64,000 bases of DNA from Gnetum montanum (GCA_015680685.1 MNCI01020127.1:366132-430131), one strand, 5' to 3'; shown: positions 11,870 through 23,892, counted from the first letter of the stretch. Made by a program: numbers and translations. The notes: generated by a model not told the origin, from the letters alone.

Positions 11870-13158
11870 AGTTTTTTCATCAGGTCAAATACTTCATGGA
11901 GATCAATGAACACCTTTACAAGGTATGTGCCAATAGCTTGGTTCATTAGTATGTCCCTAATGTTGATCAATTATGTATTCTCTAAGATGCTCATGAGGGT
12001 CCTTGTGGGGGCCACAATGTTGTGAGATGCATAGCCATTAAGGTTCTGATGCAAGGTATTGTTGGCCAACACTCTTTAAGGATGCTTACCAATTTTTCTA
12101 CTCTTTTGAACACTATCAACATGATGGTGAGATGATCGCTCAAATGTAGGGACCTTAGTAGTGGATCCAACCACTAGAATTATTCAACATTTGGGGCATT
12201 GACTTCATGGGTCCCATTGCACCCATGTTGAAGGGAAAGACATACATCATAGTCACTATTGACTATTGTATGAAATAGGTAGAAGCGATAGCTATCATCA
12301 ATTGTACATCTTCTACAGCTACTTAGTTTGTACAAAATAAATGTTTTAAATAGGTTTGGAATGCCATGTGCACTGATTTCTAATACTGGTACTCATTTTA
12401 TAAGCATCACCTTTCAAAATCTCATGCAATGCTTGGGGGTTGAACATAAATTAACAACACTCTACTACCCCGAAGCCAACGATCAAGCAAAGGTAACAAA
12501 TAGAGGGATCACTAAGATCTTAAGTAGAATAATTAGAAATTATAGGTGAGATTGGAGCATAAAACTCAATGATGCCCTTTAGACATACCACTCAACATGG
12601 AAACTTCCTATAGGCTATTCTCCCTATGAGTTGGTGTTTATAAAACTACCAACTCTTTCTATTCAATCTAAGCTTTGTACACTTTCAATAGCTTATGACC
12701 TAGACCTTGATCTTATCCTAGCATAGAAAGAAAGATTGATCAACCTTAATGTCCTAGATAAGAATCAATTAGTGGCCCTATCCATGAATGAAGTGCACAT
12801 GGCATTTAACAGGAAATGACATGACCTCAAAATAAGTAAGGTAAAATTTCAACCAAGAGACAAGGTCCTTTACTAGAACCCCACACATGTGCCACAACAA
12901 ACTAAGTTTCAAATGTTATAAAAAGGACCTTATGCTATTTATGAAACCTTTCCCTCTAGGGCCAAGTTAATATACAAACCTAAGAGACCAAACACAAGGC
13001 TATTAGTCAATATTCAACAAATAAAGCCTCTCCATGAGCCTAAGAGATCCACTACTAGCAATGCCTCTTTGGATGGACACCCTTGCTCAATATTTTGGAT
13101 CTCCTTATTTCAACTCAATCATGGGGGAGATGGCCATCCATGTTTATCATTTAAAGTG
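11870..13158 (+). pseudogene. Integrase of A1
   Basis: A mutated zinc-binding start (H-E-G-P-C-G-G-H near 11992) is followed by the core. The first catalytic Asp region is near 12195. In 12328-12549 the second Asp region reads I-S-N-T-G-T-H-F (Asp to Asn), then H-K-L-T-T-L-Y-Y-P-E-A-N, where the catalytic Glu is expected shortly after the Pro; H-Y-P-like and A-K-V-T-N follow. The C-terminal part has P-I-G-Y-S-P-Y-E-L-V near 12610. The frame ends in H-G-G-D-G-H-P-C near 13140, encoded by a purine-rich CATGGGGGAGATGG tract. Confidence 0.8.
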
Positions 13159-13159
13159 A

Positions 13160-14537
13160 CTCCTCATTTTTTATAATTTTTTGTTATTTTTGCCCTTTTT
13201 CTATTTATACCATTTTTTTTACACCATTGTTAGTATGTTTTAACTTTCTTGAATATTTTACAATTTCTTATATACTTCACTTTATTTTAGTTTGGTTTTC
13301 TTATATTTGTTTTCTTTTCCTTTATTGCCAATGGGACATAGTGTTGTTGTAGCTACTATTGATGGTGGTTTGTACTTAATGTTTTTTATTACTAATGTCT
13401 AGATTCTATCTTTTAATTTTGGTATTGATAACTAAGACATGGTTTCCTTTTCATGAAAAAGGTAGTGAGTTCATGTCATCCACCCATCCATAAAATTCTA
13501 TGGTATTCCTTGTTTTGGAAATATGAGGTCCCTTGCTTGATAAGAACTTTAACAAACTTGTGACCTTGGTACTTTCCAAACTCAAAAAGGATTAAATGGA
13601 TTGACAAGGATGTGACTTTAAGGGGATTTGATACTCTTTGTACTTGCCTAGTCTCTTGAGTGCATAAGTGTTTTCATGGATATCTTACCATTTTGTTGTT
13701 GACCAATAATAGAAAGTCAAGTATTTACATGGTGTGGTTTTCATTCAAAAATCCATAAAAACATAAAATTCAAAAATGAAAATGGTGAAAATTCAAAGCA
13801 CACCCCTTAGACTCAATAACGATCTATAAGCATTAGTTATGGGAATAGAAAGACATGTGCCCATGCTTGAAGGTCATCTCTAACTAAAGTCCTTTCTCAC
13901 TTCCTACTACTCTTTTCTTTTCAATAAGAAATCATGATTGATCTATGGAAGCATTTTTATGTCTTGAGGGGATGGACTTGTTTTAGAGTATTGATGCAAA
14001 GTCACTGGAAGTGGTTAGTTTTGATCTAAACTAAGAATGGACTTTATCAGGTCATTTAACCACAAAATCCACAAGGGACTTCATGTGACCATAATCTAGA
14101 ACTCCATTCCCCTCTCTCCCTCTCTCTCCCTCTCTCATCCACTAATGCTTTTCATCATTCACCTCACTACCAATTTTTCATGTCTTATTCAATGTTTTAG
14201 TTTGACGTGTCAAAATTATTAAGTAGATTCTTCCTGGATTAGGTCCTTAACTTTCCATAACCACTCCTCAACTGTGGGGCCCATGGACTCCTTGGTTTGA
14301 GGATATGCAAGGGAAAAAAGGGCATGAGCCTGCTATGGGTAGAACACACTTACATTTCTCTTAGTTTGGCTAGTTAAGTTTCTCATCCTTAAGAATTTAT
14401 GCAATCAAATATTTCTACATTCCCCATCGATTGCATCTTGCTATGCACTCCTTAGTGGCATTTCTCCATAAAATTCATTCTCTAAGCTAAAACTTCAATT
14501 TTGTGCATATCTAAGCCCTCTTCAAGCATTTCATTGT
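13160..14537 (+). other. A1 non-coding spacer, first part
   Basis: No gene is visible. It begins with a T-rich tract (13165-13330). It carries the CATGGTGTGGTT motif near 13728 and the CAAAGCACACCCCTTAGAC block at 13794-13812, both repeated in other elements here. A CT-rich microsatellite lies at 14112-14136, and a diverged copy of the 40-bp conserved block near 14309-14340. The spacer continues after A2 at 20886. Confidence 0.6.
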
Positions 14538-15383
14538 TTATGAGTCATCATTTGTCAAGCCCTGACATTGGATACCTGATGTTGGAGCTAAGAAGCGATG
14601 TTAGATACCCAACGTCATCTCCTTTGGGCTTTTCTATAAATACAAAACTTGGATGCATAGTTTGGACATTAGTTTCAATAGTTTTGCATTAGTTTTTAAT
14701 AGTTTTGTTAATAGAGTAGCTAAATTTTTGCAGTTTTATTCCATAATCTCAGAGAATAGTGAGTGAGTGCCCATAGAGTGGATCTAAGTTAGTTGTATGA
14801 AGTCTTATTCAACTGGCAATGTACCTAGACATATTCCATGAGTAGCAATCAGATCAAGATTGATTCTTATTCATTGCAGCACTTTGACTTAGATTAGATT
14901 TACTTTCCATGAAATTTACTTTCCATGAAATTTACTTTTCATGTACTTAGTTAATATTTATATTTTCATGTATGTTAATTAATTAAGCACATAGGTATGA
15001 TCACTTTGAGCATGCATATGACTCTTGGTAATCCTAGCAATGCTTAATGTTTGGTAACCTAGCAGTGTTATATGTGTTCAAGATGTGCATGGGAAGTGGG
15101 ATCAGATACTTATGTTAGGGTATTTGATTATTAATTAGCAATTAGATTAGTTGAATTGATTATAAATTGAGTTTCAACCTATTGTTAATTATAGAAAAAT
15201 AAAATATAAAATAATAAAAATCATATGCCTCGCTCTGGACTAAACCATACGTGACAAAGCTACCACTAGTCCAAGTGGAAAGATAATGAATTGCTATCAA
15301 GGCATAGTGATCTAAATGCCACAATCATGTGTGAATGCTTGTGATTTGTATGGTTGGGCACATGGGTACCTCGCTACTCATAA
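14538..15383 (+). repeat. 5' LTR of A2
   Basis: It begins TTATGAGTCATCA (3' copy: TGATGAGTCATCA) and ends CTACTCATAA (3' copy: CCACTCATCA). TATAAATA lies at 14635-14642. The part upstream of TATA holds short repeats of GATACCTGATGTTGG type. The AGCACATAGGTATGATC and GGTAATCCTAGCAATGC segments are shared with LTRs of A1 and C. Both ends have point changes, as expected for an old copy. Confidence 0.8.
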
Positions 15384-15401
15384 TTGGCGTTGTTGCTGGG
15401 A
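15384..15401 (+). promoter_or_regulatory. Primer-binding site of A2 (tRNA-Asp type)
   Basis: TTGGCGTTGTTGCTGGGA directly after the LTR differs from TGGCGCCGTTGCCGGGGA mainly by C-to-T changes. Confidence 0.8.
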
Positions 15402-15515
15402 ATGGTGTTAGTTATCTAGATTAGTTAGATTATACATGATTTCTGTAAAGGTACTAATGATCTATCTCTTAGAAAACATTAATATTTTCAGTCACACACA
15501 TTATCAAACAAAACC

Positions 15516-17690
15516 ATGTCTTCTTCAAAAATGATCCATAATGCATCATATGATGAGAACACTCATAGAAGAAATGATAGGATATATATTGAAGAAAATT
15601 GGAGTGAACAACCTTAAGCAGGGGTTTCCTATGCTCATTTAGACCCTTACTACACTCAAAGACTACATTCAATTAGTGTAGAAAATCCTAGAGGAGATGG
15701 AGTAAGTCCTAGATCAAGGAGGGCTTCAAGGCCTAGGACCTCCTCTAAACATAAACAAGATAAATCAAGGGATCATGGGAATAACTATAGAATCCATGGC
15801 GATTCTTCTAGCTCCTCATCTTCCTCTTCCTCTTCAATGTCTAGTTCTAACAAAGATGAATGTAGATATAGAGATAGAGCTCCACTATAGGGACAAGACA
15901 AAGATAGAAATCAAAACCAAGGGAAAAATCAAAGAAATCATAATGAGCATAGACAAGATTGTCATAATCAAACAAATAGAAATAAAAATTTTTATCACAA
16001 CATGTTTGATGATGATGAACCCCTATTGGCCACTAAGAGCTTGATGTAGATCATAGAGACAATTAAGATACCTCATAGGCATCGTAAGGAAAGTTACCTA
16101 CCTAGGCTTGATATTAATAATATTCCTAAGTTCATGGAAGGCTATGATTCTAATCCACAAAATCATCTACAAGCCTTCCATGATTCCTTTGCCTTATACA
16201 ACATTATAAGTGGGTTGGAAAAGTTTAAGCTCTTTCCCAGGATAGTAATTGATGAAGCTAAAAGTTGGTATAGATCGTTGGAACCAAGTTCCATTCACCA
16301 GTGGTCCACAATGCTAGAACTTTCAACAAAAAATACAAAACCTATGCAAGAGTATCCAACCTAAGAAAAGAAATCTAAGAGTGGAGTAGGAAAATCATGA
16401 ACCCTTGGAAGTCGCCTTGGAAAGATACTATTCTTTACTACATAGATGGCCAAGCCATGGTTTCTCTGAGGAAAGGCAACTTTTCCACATCATATATGGG
16501 CTTTGTAATAAAACAAGGGAGACCCTTAAGATGTATTCTCTAGGTCAATTATTTGAGCTACAAACCCATCAAATCAAAGAGTTAATCAAGCATGTGGAAA
16601 AAGAAGAAGGAGAGCTATGTAGATGAGAGAATGTAGCAGAAAATAACTAGGATCCAACTATGCAAAAGAAAAGCATCCATATCTATGACAAGGAAAAAGA
16701 GGTAGCTCTCGATGAGGTGATTTTACAATGGACCTTGCCAATACAAAATTTTATGATTGAGATTAAAGAAACATTGGATAAGATGTTAGAATCAATGAAT
16801 GAGAAAGGTAAAACTTGTGAAGAAATCATAGAGGAGAGAGTAGTGCAAAATGAATCAAGTGATCACAACAAAAGGAGGAAAAAGAACCCAAAAACAACTA
16901 GGAACACTTTTAGGCAAGAAGGGGAAATGGTTGTAGAAGAAAAGGCTATAGAATCAACCACCAAAGAGGATGATGGATGCGAAATTTACCTATATGACCA
17001 TCTAAAGGGCCATTTCCTAGTCTTGTTGCATCTACATGAGTATTGGGCAGGGGCATTAAATCCAAAGTTTGTATAGAAGTACATTCCTAGGAGATTTCCT
17101 CTTTCGCATAGTAATTTTAGACAACCCCAAAACCAATCGTAGGGGGGACTTATTACCAACCTCAACACTGGCATCAACTGCAGTGGCAACAACCACAATC
17201 ATGGGGGAGGCCACCACCAAACTAGCCCTTCCCTTAGTACTAGCTAAACCCATATGGATATTATATTCAACAATCTATTTCCCCAACTAGTTCTACTCCC
17301 TCTACCTCAAATCACTACTACCACTCTCCCAAACATCAACATTCTACAACATCTTATATGAGGTCAGCACCTCACACCTCTCATCCTTTGGCACATCCTC
17401 AATATTCTCATACTCACATGCCCCCACTAGCAACACAAGAAGGTTTGACACCACAATATCAACAAATAGATGCCACTTGTGCTGTGAATGTGCATAGACA
17501 TGCTGATACTAGTGGGCCTCAACTACAATGTAGGAAACATCCCTTCTGGAGGAAAGGCTATAATCCAAAGCAAATCATGCATGGACTCACCACATCATTT
17601 GAGCCAACACAATGCCAATCTGGTGCAATTCCTTTATTTTCACAACCAATCTCCTTTGATCATACGTAGAAGCCAATAACCATCACCACT
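15516..17690 (+). pseudogene. Gag of A2, variant N-terminus
   Basis: It starts at ATG 15516 (M-S-S-S-K). Unlike C, E and F, it lacks the D-F-T-F-I-L-H-Q-D segment; a shorter N-terminus leads to a Ser run near 15805-15845 and an Asn/Gln/Arg-rich linker. The gag domain follows: F-M-E-G-Y, N-H-L-Q-A-F-H-D-S (16130-16190), S-W-Y-R-S-L-E-P near 16265, R-Y-Y-S-L-L-H-R-W-P-S-H-G-F (16420-16470). A charged helix-rich segment (16660-16980), a single C-E-I-Y-x-Y-D-H motif near 16980 and a Pro/His/Gln-rich tail (17358-17669) end it. Several frameshifts are present. Confidence 0.75.
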
Positions 17691-18439
17691 CCAACACAAG
17701 ACATAAATGATAAACCTATCATTGTGGGGAGACAAAAGGATCCATGCATCACCAATAATGATAAGGGATACAGTTGTGGATGGGAAGTTTAAAATATTAA
17801 CACAACCTCTATATTAGCCCATCATAAAGTTCAGGAGCAAGTGTGTGAGCAAAAGCTAGTCTACGTAGTAGCCACTAAACCAAAAGATACCCAGTGGCTT
17901 GAAAATAAGAATATAAAACTATCTCAAAGATGCATGGAAGTAACTAATTTTCTTATCATTTTTGAAATTTTTTGATTCTTCATATGTTTTCCATTTCTTA
18001 ATATTTTTCTCTTTTCTTGAGTCATTCTCTTTATGTTTTATGAATGTATTTTATGTTTTTATTAAAAAAATTTCCAAGTCATGATGTAGAAATCAACACT
18101 ATGTGTGGGTTTTTTGTGCTATGTTATCAAGATGATTGGGTAAGTAATTGTGTAAAGTAGTGAGACCACCTCATCCATCTCTCCAATTCTCTAAATTAAA
18201 GGTCTTTTTCATGGAAATAATTTGGTTCTTCTTTTATTAAATTAAAACTAATCAATGATCATTGTACCTTGAAGAAAGAGGGAATGACTAAGTGGGAATG
18301 GCAAAGGGTGTCACCTCAACAGGACTTGTTGGGTTCTCTTCTTAACTTCCTTCATGTGCTTCATGACTCCTCTTGGAACATATCATCACTCCTCTATCAA
18401 CCAATAAAAAGGAAGCTTTGTCTTTGCATGGTGCGATTC

Positions 18440-18464
18440 CTAGAGAGAGAGAGAGAGAGAGAGA
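18440..18464. repeat. (GA)n microsatellite
   Basis: About twelve GA dinucleotides in the spacer of A2. The matching spot in C (28051-28078) is also GA-rich, so the run is inherited from the element family. Confidence 0.85.
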
Positions 18465-19152
18465 GAAGAATAAAAAAATAAAAATAAAATAATAATAATA
18501 ATGGGAATTCAAAACACACCCGTTAGACACAATAATGGACTATAAGCATTGGTTATGGGCCTAGAAATACATGTTACTCATGCCTGAAGGCACTCCTCTA
18601 ACTAAGGCCCTTCCTTCCTTCTTCTCTTTTCATCTCTTTTTGGAGTGATGATTGTTCTTTGAGGTGGTTGTGGACTCATGGTGGTTGGCAAGATGGAACA
18701 CATTAATGTGAGTGGACTTGGTTTGAACTTGGATGAATACGTATGTTGATCATTTTAATCACACTTATCACAAGAACCTATTGTGGACATAGTCAAGTAC
18801 CTTGCATCCTGATCTTTGCAATCCATTTTCATTTCATTATTCACCTCATTGCTGCATGCGATTATAAGCCTTTTGGTTTTGTATAGTATAGTGCAACATT
18901 CTAACCATGGTATTTGTGTGTTGTTTGGAACAAAGGTATGGTCTACATTTGACTTCTTAGGTGCCCATGAACATTTATAGAAGTGGTTATGCAAGGGCAT
19001 TATGGTAAGAGCCTACTTTGGGGAGGACCCACTTGCATAAATTTTTTTGATCATGGCTTTGAACTAACCTTCACATCTTTCAAAATATTCATGATGGTTT
19101 CTCTAAATTTATGCATGATTTTGGGACTACTTCTCATTTGTTTCATTTATTT

Positions 19153-19239
19153 CTATTTTTCTATTTCCATATCCATTAATATTTCTTGGCCATCTNCTAT
19201 TTTTCTATTTCCATATCCATTAATATTTCTTGGCCATCT
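19153..19239. repeat. 43-bp exact direct repeat around a single N
   Basis: 19153-19195 and 19197-19239 are identical and are separated only by the N at 19196. Probably an uncollapsed overlap between two contigs rather than a biological duplication. Confidence 0.8.
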
Positions 19240-20000
19240 TTTGAATTAGACCTTTGGTTTCAATTATTCAAACACCTATGTGCTTCTGGAGTTATGCTTA
19301 TTAGTCATGGGGGATAGGGATGCCTACTTTAAAATTTTTCCAACATCCTATCTTTGAACATCATGGTAACTAATAGTATTTGATCAAAATAATGTGAATA
19401 CATTGATGATTTTAGTTACCTCATAGCATTGATCATAGTATGCTATAATCACTGTATGCTTAGAAGAAAAGTAAGGGATCTGAAAAGGGCTAATTATTAA
19501 GAAAAATTTACCACAACTAATGTTGATCCTTTGGTGATTGCAAGTGATGCTAAATGAAATCTAAGGAAGAAGGTCTTTTGCTAGGCACGAAAACAAAGCC
19601 AAGAGAAGAACAATGGAGGATATGACCATGGGCAAATCATAGCACATACAAGATAGCAACTCAAACGTTTCATATTTGCTAGATCCATGGGATGATGAGA
19701 AGAAGTTTTAGTCCATCCTTCAAGAATTTTCTACATAACTAGAGAAGCATCAACATAATAATCAAGGTTGAAAGTCTACCATTGCTAGCGACAACACGGA
19801 GAATCATCTTTAGCTGATTCTTCAAGACCTCTACAAATTTTGTATGCATCCACTCAAATAAAATTTTGTAATGCAACACTCAGAGTTAGTCAATAGTTTG
19901 CATATCAGTCACTAATCCCATACATTCCAAATATTTTGTAAGGAACTTGTTCCTCATTTTGTTTAACTCAAGGACAAGTTTTTATTCAGTTGTGGGGATA

Positions 20001-20885
20001 TGATGAGTCATCAATTGTTAGGCTTCAATGTCAGATAACTGATGTAGGAGCCCCAATGTCAGGCACCCAACATTGAAGCTAAGAAGCGATGTTGAATACT
20101 TGATGTCATCTCCTTTGGGCTCACCTATAAATATAGCACTTTGTCACATGGTTTGGGCATTAGTTTCAATAGTTTTGCATTATTTTTTATAGTTTTGTCA
20201 ATAGATTAGTCAAATTCTTGCAGTTTTATTCCATAATCTTAGAGAACAATTAGTGAGTACCCACAAATTGGATCTGAGTCAGTTGTATGAATTCTTATTT
20301 GACTGGCAACGTACCTAGACATATTCCATGAGCAAAAATAAGATCAAGATTAATTCTTATTTATTATAGCACTTTGACTTAGATTAGATTTACTTTCCAT
20401 GCAATTTACTTTTCATGTACTTAGTTAATATTTACATTTTCATGCATGTTAATTAATTAAGCACATAAGTATGATTGCTTCAAGCATGCGTATGACTCTT
20501 GATAATCCTAGCAATGCTTAACATTTGATAACCCAACAACATTATATGTGTTCAAGATGTGCACAGAAAGTGGGATTGAATACTTATGTTAGGGTAGTTG
20601 ATTATTAATTAGTAATTAGATTAGTTGAATTGATTATAAATTGAGTTTCAACCTATTATTAATCATAGAATAATATAATATAAAATAATAAAAATCATAT
20701 GCCTCACTCTAGACTAAACCATATGTGATAAAGCTACCACTAGTCCAAATGAGAAGACAACAAACTATGATCAAGGCATAGCGATCTAGATGCCACAACT
20801 GGTCCCATCCACGGAATTCAACTAGATCGTGCATGAATGCTTATGATTCGTATGGTTGGGCATAGGGGTACCTTACCACTCATCA
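20001..20885 (+). repeat. 3' LTR of A2
   Basis: It starts TGATGAGTCATCA directly after the degraded polypurine tract TTGTGGGGATA and ends CCACTCATCA. TATAAATA lies at 20126-20133. It matches the 5' LTR over its whole length with many transitions. Confidence 0.85.
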
Positions 20886-21503
20886 ATCATATTCATGGAT
20901 TTTCTAGCTCTCTAAGGATCCCAAATTCATGCTCTAACTCTCTCTATTTTTCAAAGTGAAAAATTCTCTTTATAGGCTCTATCGATGAGACCCCATTGAT
21001 GGAGATACTACGTAGATGAGACCTTGTTGATGGGACCCCATCAATGTAGCATAAAAACTCTATAAATATGTGGTCACACTTAGCAATTTTTCACATTTTT
21101 GCTCAAATGAGGGGGAAGTTTTTGAAATTTTCAGAGCCCAAAACCTTCCAAGAGCCATAACTTCCAAATTGTTTGTTTGATTAAGCTTGTTCTTTAGTCC
21201 TATAGCTACCAGAGGTAAGGTCTTGTTCATGGGGGCCACAAACCTTAGGTTTTTGATAGAAAATGTTTTGAAATTTTTCTACCTCCCACAAAAGTTTAAC
21301 TAATAAAGTAACATTAAAACATTAATTTATGAAAGTTAAACATTTCCAACAAACCTTGGTGACATTCTAAATTAAATAATATTAAAATAATAAATTTTCC
21401 ATGGTCATAAGTTAGCCAAAGTGTAACTACCCAATGAGATAAGGTACTTAAATGATATAAGTTACACATTATAAGCTAATCCTTGGTTATCTTATGACCA
21501 TAG
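20886..21503 (+). other. A1 spacer, second part
   Basis: Non-coding. It continues the A1 spacer after A2 and leads to the third ORF. It contains TATAAATATG near 21061 and the GAGCCCAAAACC, AGAGCCATAACTTCC segment near 21135-21175, which has a counterpart before the third ORF of D (about 57235-57300). This suggests a shared leader for the third ORF; whether it holds a promoter or a splice site is unknown. Confidence 0.5.
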
Positions 21504-23091
21504 ATGGCACCTAGAGGGAAGCACGTGTAGGAGAGAGGATCATCCCAACCAAGGAATAAATGGCCAAGAATAATAAGGGATCAAGAATAGCCCCAAGAGT
21601 AGGTTGCAAAAATCCATGTAACAAAACCTCTTTGGGAGGAGCCTAAAGTGGAATTTTTCAAACAAATTCTCAAAGAAGTGGCTATGACAAAACAATCACA
21701 CAAAGATGAGGCACTAGGGCTAAGATTGAACCTTGAGATTAACCTTGATAGATGCCTATCTAAAGCAAATCACATCAAAGGAGGTTTAGAAATTTGTGCT
21801 TAAAGAGATGAACTTTGGACCCTTCTTAGAGTTTTCTTCTCTAGAACTCAAGACTCAATTGTTGAGCTCTCTCATGTGGCCTATCATCACTTCCAGCAGG
21901 GAGTGGTACATAGAAGAGACATACCTTTTTTGGAACAATAGGCTGGCTGGTTCCATGGTCAAAATCAGGGACATATATGTGTCCTACTTCATGAAAGTAA
22001 TCTTTGAGGTCCTTGGATTACCTAAAACTAGGGTCACTCTTGCAGATATTCCAATGTAGGTAGATCCAGACATCAAGAAAGAATGGACACAGCAATGCTA
22101 TGGAGTGGACCGTGGTGTGCTCACCATGGTGGAACACGCATACTTCAAAATTACAACCTTTCATCTTAATCCAATAGTGAGGCTCAGAAAAATCATAGCT
22201 TTCTCTGCTTATGCATGTGCCACTCTAAGTAGTAGATTTCCTATCAATCTTCCATAGTTGATCTATCGTGAGATAGAGAAGTGCTTCAAGGAGAACGAAT
22301 GTGGAAAGAAGACACTCCTCTTTTCATGTATCATCAAAAAATTATGCAAGAGGGGAGGCATAGCCTACTACATGAATGATGTAGTTTGACATTTGGATGG
22401 AAATGATGAAGGAAAAGGTGCTTGAAAAAGTAATCCAGGAAGAGCAATAGCAACCACCACCTCCACCACCCACTCATAAGACAATGTCAATGACCTGTGT
22501 TACCATTGAGCACATGTGTGAACTCTGAGAGCATCTCTTATAGTAATAGCAATTGCAAGCAGAGATGAGTGGTGGTGACCCGTCTATGTACAAACTAGCC
22601 ATGAGCCACCTCAACAAAGTGGCTTGAACCATAAGCTAGGTGGTGGGTGGGGCACTAATTTTCTCAGCCCAATGAATGTAGGTGTCTGCAAGGTCAAATC
22701 CAAGGCCCTGAGAGGTAATAATATCCCTCTTGCAATAGCAGCAATTTGCAAACATCTCTAGGAATGCTGCTACCCTTTTAGTACATTTGGAGGAGGGTGA
22801 GGGGCAATTATCCTAGTGATGTAGCACCATGGATAGGAGACAATGGCTGAAGTGGTTATTGATAGAGTGGTTGAAGCACTCAATGTTCTTATGGTGGTTA
22901 TACTAGACATTTTTAAATTTAGAGATGTGTGGATGTCCACAGGCAATGTATGTGAAAGACTGAGCACAACCTAACATGAGGAATTTTTGAACTGACTAGT
23001 GGGAACTAAGCAATCGATTTTGGATGTCTTTAACCTTCTAGATACCATCACTACTACCCAATTGAAGCTACTTGAGGCAAGAGGCAAATGC
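21504..23091 (+). pseudogene. Third ORF of A1, N-terminal part
   Basis: From an ATG at 21504 the frame begins with a basic N-terminus. A conserved block starts at 21808: M-N-F-G-P-F-L-E-F, then W-Y-I-E-E-T-Y-L-F-W, V-S-Y-F-M-K-V-I, and after a stop Y-F-K-I-T-T-F-H-L-N-P near 22140. The same segments in the same order occur in D at 58048-58520. The helical layout resembles the domain annotated as 'putative plant transposon protein' in some Athila-type elements; that is a tentative match from memory. A Gln/Pro-rich segment follows at 22440. Element C interrupts the gene at 23097. Function unknown. Confidence 0.6.
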
Positions 23092-23096
23092 ATCAT
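23092..23096. repeat. Left target-site duplication of C (ATCAT)
   Basis: ATCAT lies directly before the C 5' LTR and is repeated exactly at 30008-30012 after the 3' LTR, proving a single insertion event with a 5-bp stagger. Confidence 0.85.
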
Positions 23097-23872
23097 TAAT
23101 GGGATGCGATATCGCATGGGCTGCGATATCGTGGTGCGCCATCATATCTATAAATAAGAGGTGGCTCTCCCTTGTTTCCTCATCCTAGGCTAGACAGTAG
23201 GGAAACTCTGGCAGATTAATCACTCTAGAGATAGAATATTTTCCATGTGCCCGCAGTAGGAGTCCTAAAGTGAACGGATCTTTATTCGAGCAAACATTGT
23301 ACCTGAACACAAGTTTGTGTATGGCAATAAAGATGAGCTTCTTGGATAAACCTTGCAGTGCATGGAATAGGCTAATTAGGATTTTATTTACTATTATTTT
23401 TTATTTTTTATTTTTTATCTATTATTTATTACTTTCTCTCTCAACCCTTCTCTCCTAGTTAAGTGCCTCAGTACGACCACTTCGAGCACGTGCGTTACGC
23501 GTGGTGATCCCAGCAACGATTAGCATTTGGTAGCCATGGTTGCATCGGTTCAGGGTGTGTACGGTAAGTGGGAACGGATGTTGAAACTAGGTAAATTAGA
23601 CTTAGTTCATTAGTTAGAGTTAGTAATTAGTCTTCAACCCTTTACCTCAATAGCATAGGAGATAAAACACAAAAAAATCATAAAAATCATATACCTTGGG
23701 CTTACTTAACCATACACCGTGACAACTACAAGTAAGTCTAGAAAGACAACGAATAATTAACCCTAAGTGTTCCAAGAGGCGTGTAGGCACTTATTCTATG
23801 GAGTTCAACCAGATCATGCATGCTACACTCATATTCGTATGGTTGAGTGTAGGGGTATCTCACCACTCATCA
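23097..23872 (+). repeat. 5' LTR of C
   Basis: It starts TAATGGGATGCG (3' copy TGATGGGATGCG) and ends CACCACTCATCA. The U3 has a perfect 14-bp palindrome at 23104-23117 (ATGCGATATCGCAT) and a second GCGATATCG at 23123-23131. TATAAATA is at 23149-23156 and AATAAAGAT, a polyadenylation-signal candidate, at 23326-23334. A T-rich stretch (23391-23455) occupies the place where E has its stem modules. Confidence 0.85.
23149..23156 (+). promoter_or_regulatory. TATA box of the C LTR
   Basis: TATAAATA, followed by AGAGG, lies about 50 bp from the LTR start and just downstream of the GCGATATCGC palindromes. The 3' copy is at 29377-29384. It is the expected Pol II start signal of the element. Confidence 0.6.
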
Positions 23873-23873
23873 T

Positions 23874-23892
23874 AGGCGCCGTTGCCAAGGAC
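23874..23892 (+). promoter_or_regulatory. Primer-binding site of C (tRNA-Asp)
   Basis: AGGCGCCGTTGCCAAGGAC matches TGGCGCCGTTGCCGGGGA of the tRNA-Asp site apart from a few changes. It starts one base after the LTR. Confidence 0.85.

Larger units (their letters stand above)
17691..20000 (+). other. A2 remnant of post-protease region and long spacer
   Basis: 17700-17920 encodes a short remnant (P-C-I-T, then Y-V-V-A-T-K-P) matching the region after protease in C and E. The rest is non-coding: T-rich tract 17941-18070, the CAAAACACACCCGTTAGAC block at 18510-18528, a (GA)n run at 18440-18464, the 40-bp conserved block at 18994-19032, a PPT-like CATGGGGGAT at 19306-19315, and the degraded PPT at 19989-20000. 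A 43-bp exact repeat flanks an N at 19196. 19500-19980 has no recognisable content. Confidence 0.65.
14538..20885 (+). mobile_element. Element A2: non-autonomous gypsy derivative (gag only)
   Basis: A 6.3-kb element with LTRs at 14538-15383 and 20001-20885, a PBS, a decayed gag and a long non-coding part. Protease, RT, RNase H and integrase are missing: the frame passes from the Pro/Gln-rich gag tail to a short remnant of the post-protease Cys region (about 17730-17920), then to the T-rich spacer. The LTRs are clearly alike and both carry TATAAATA. No convincing target-site duplication is seen: ATCAT follows the right LTR, while ATTGT or TTGTT precedes the left. It lies in the spacer of A1. 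Confidence 0.85.

Noticed and set aside
20886-20890. ATCAT after A2 as its target-site duplication
   Set aside because: The sequence before the 5' LTR (ATTGT or TTGTT) does not match. That ATCAT equals the duplication of C is probably chance.
21796-22059. Third ORF as a retroviral envelope
   Set aside because: No signal peptide, no membrane span and no cleavage site could be seen in A1 or D; only the position after integrase is env-like.
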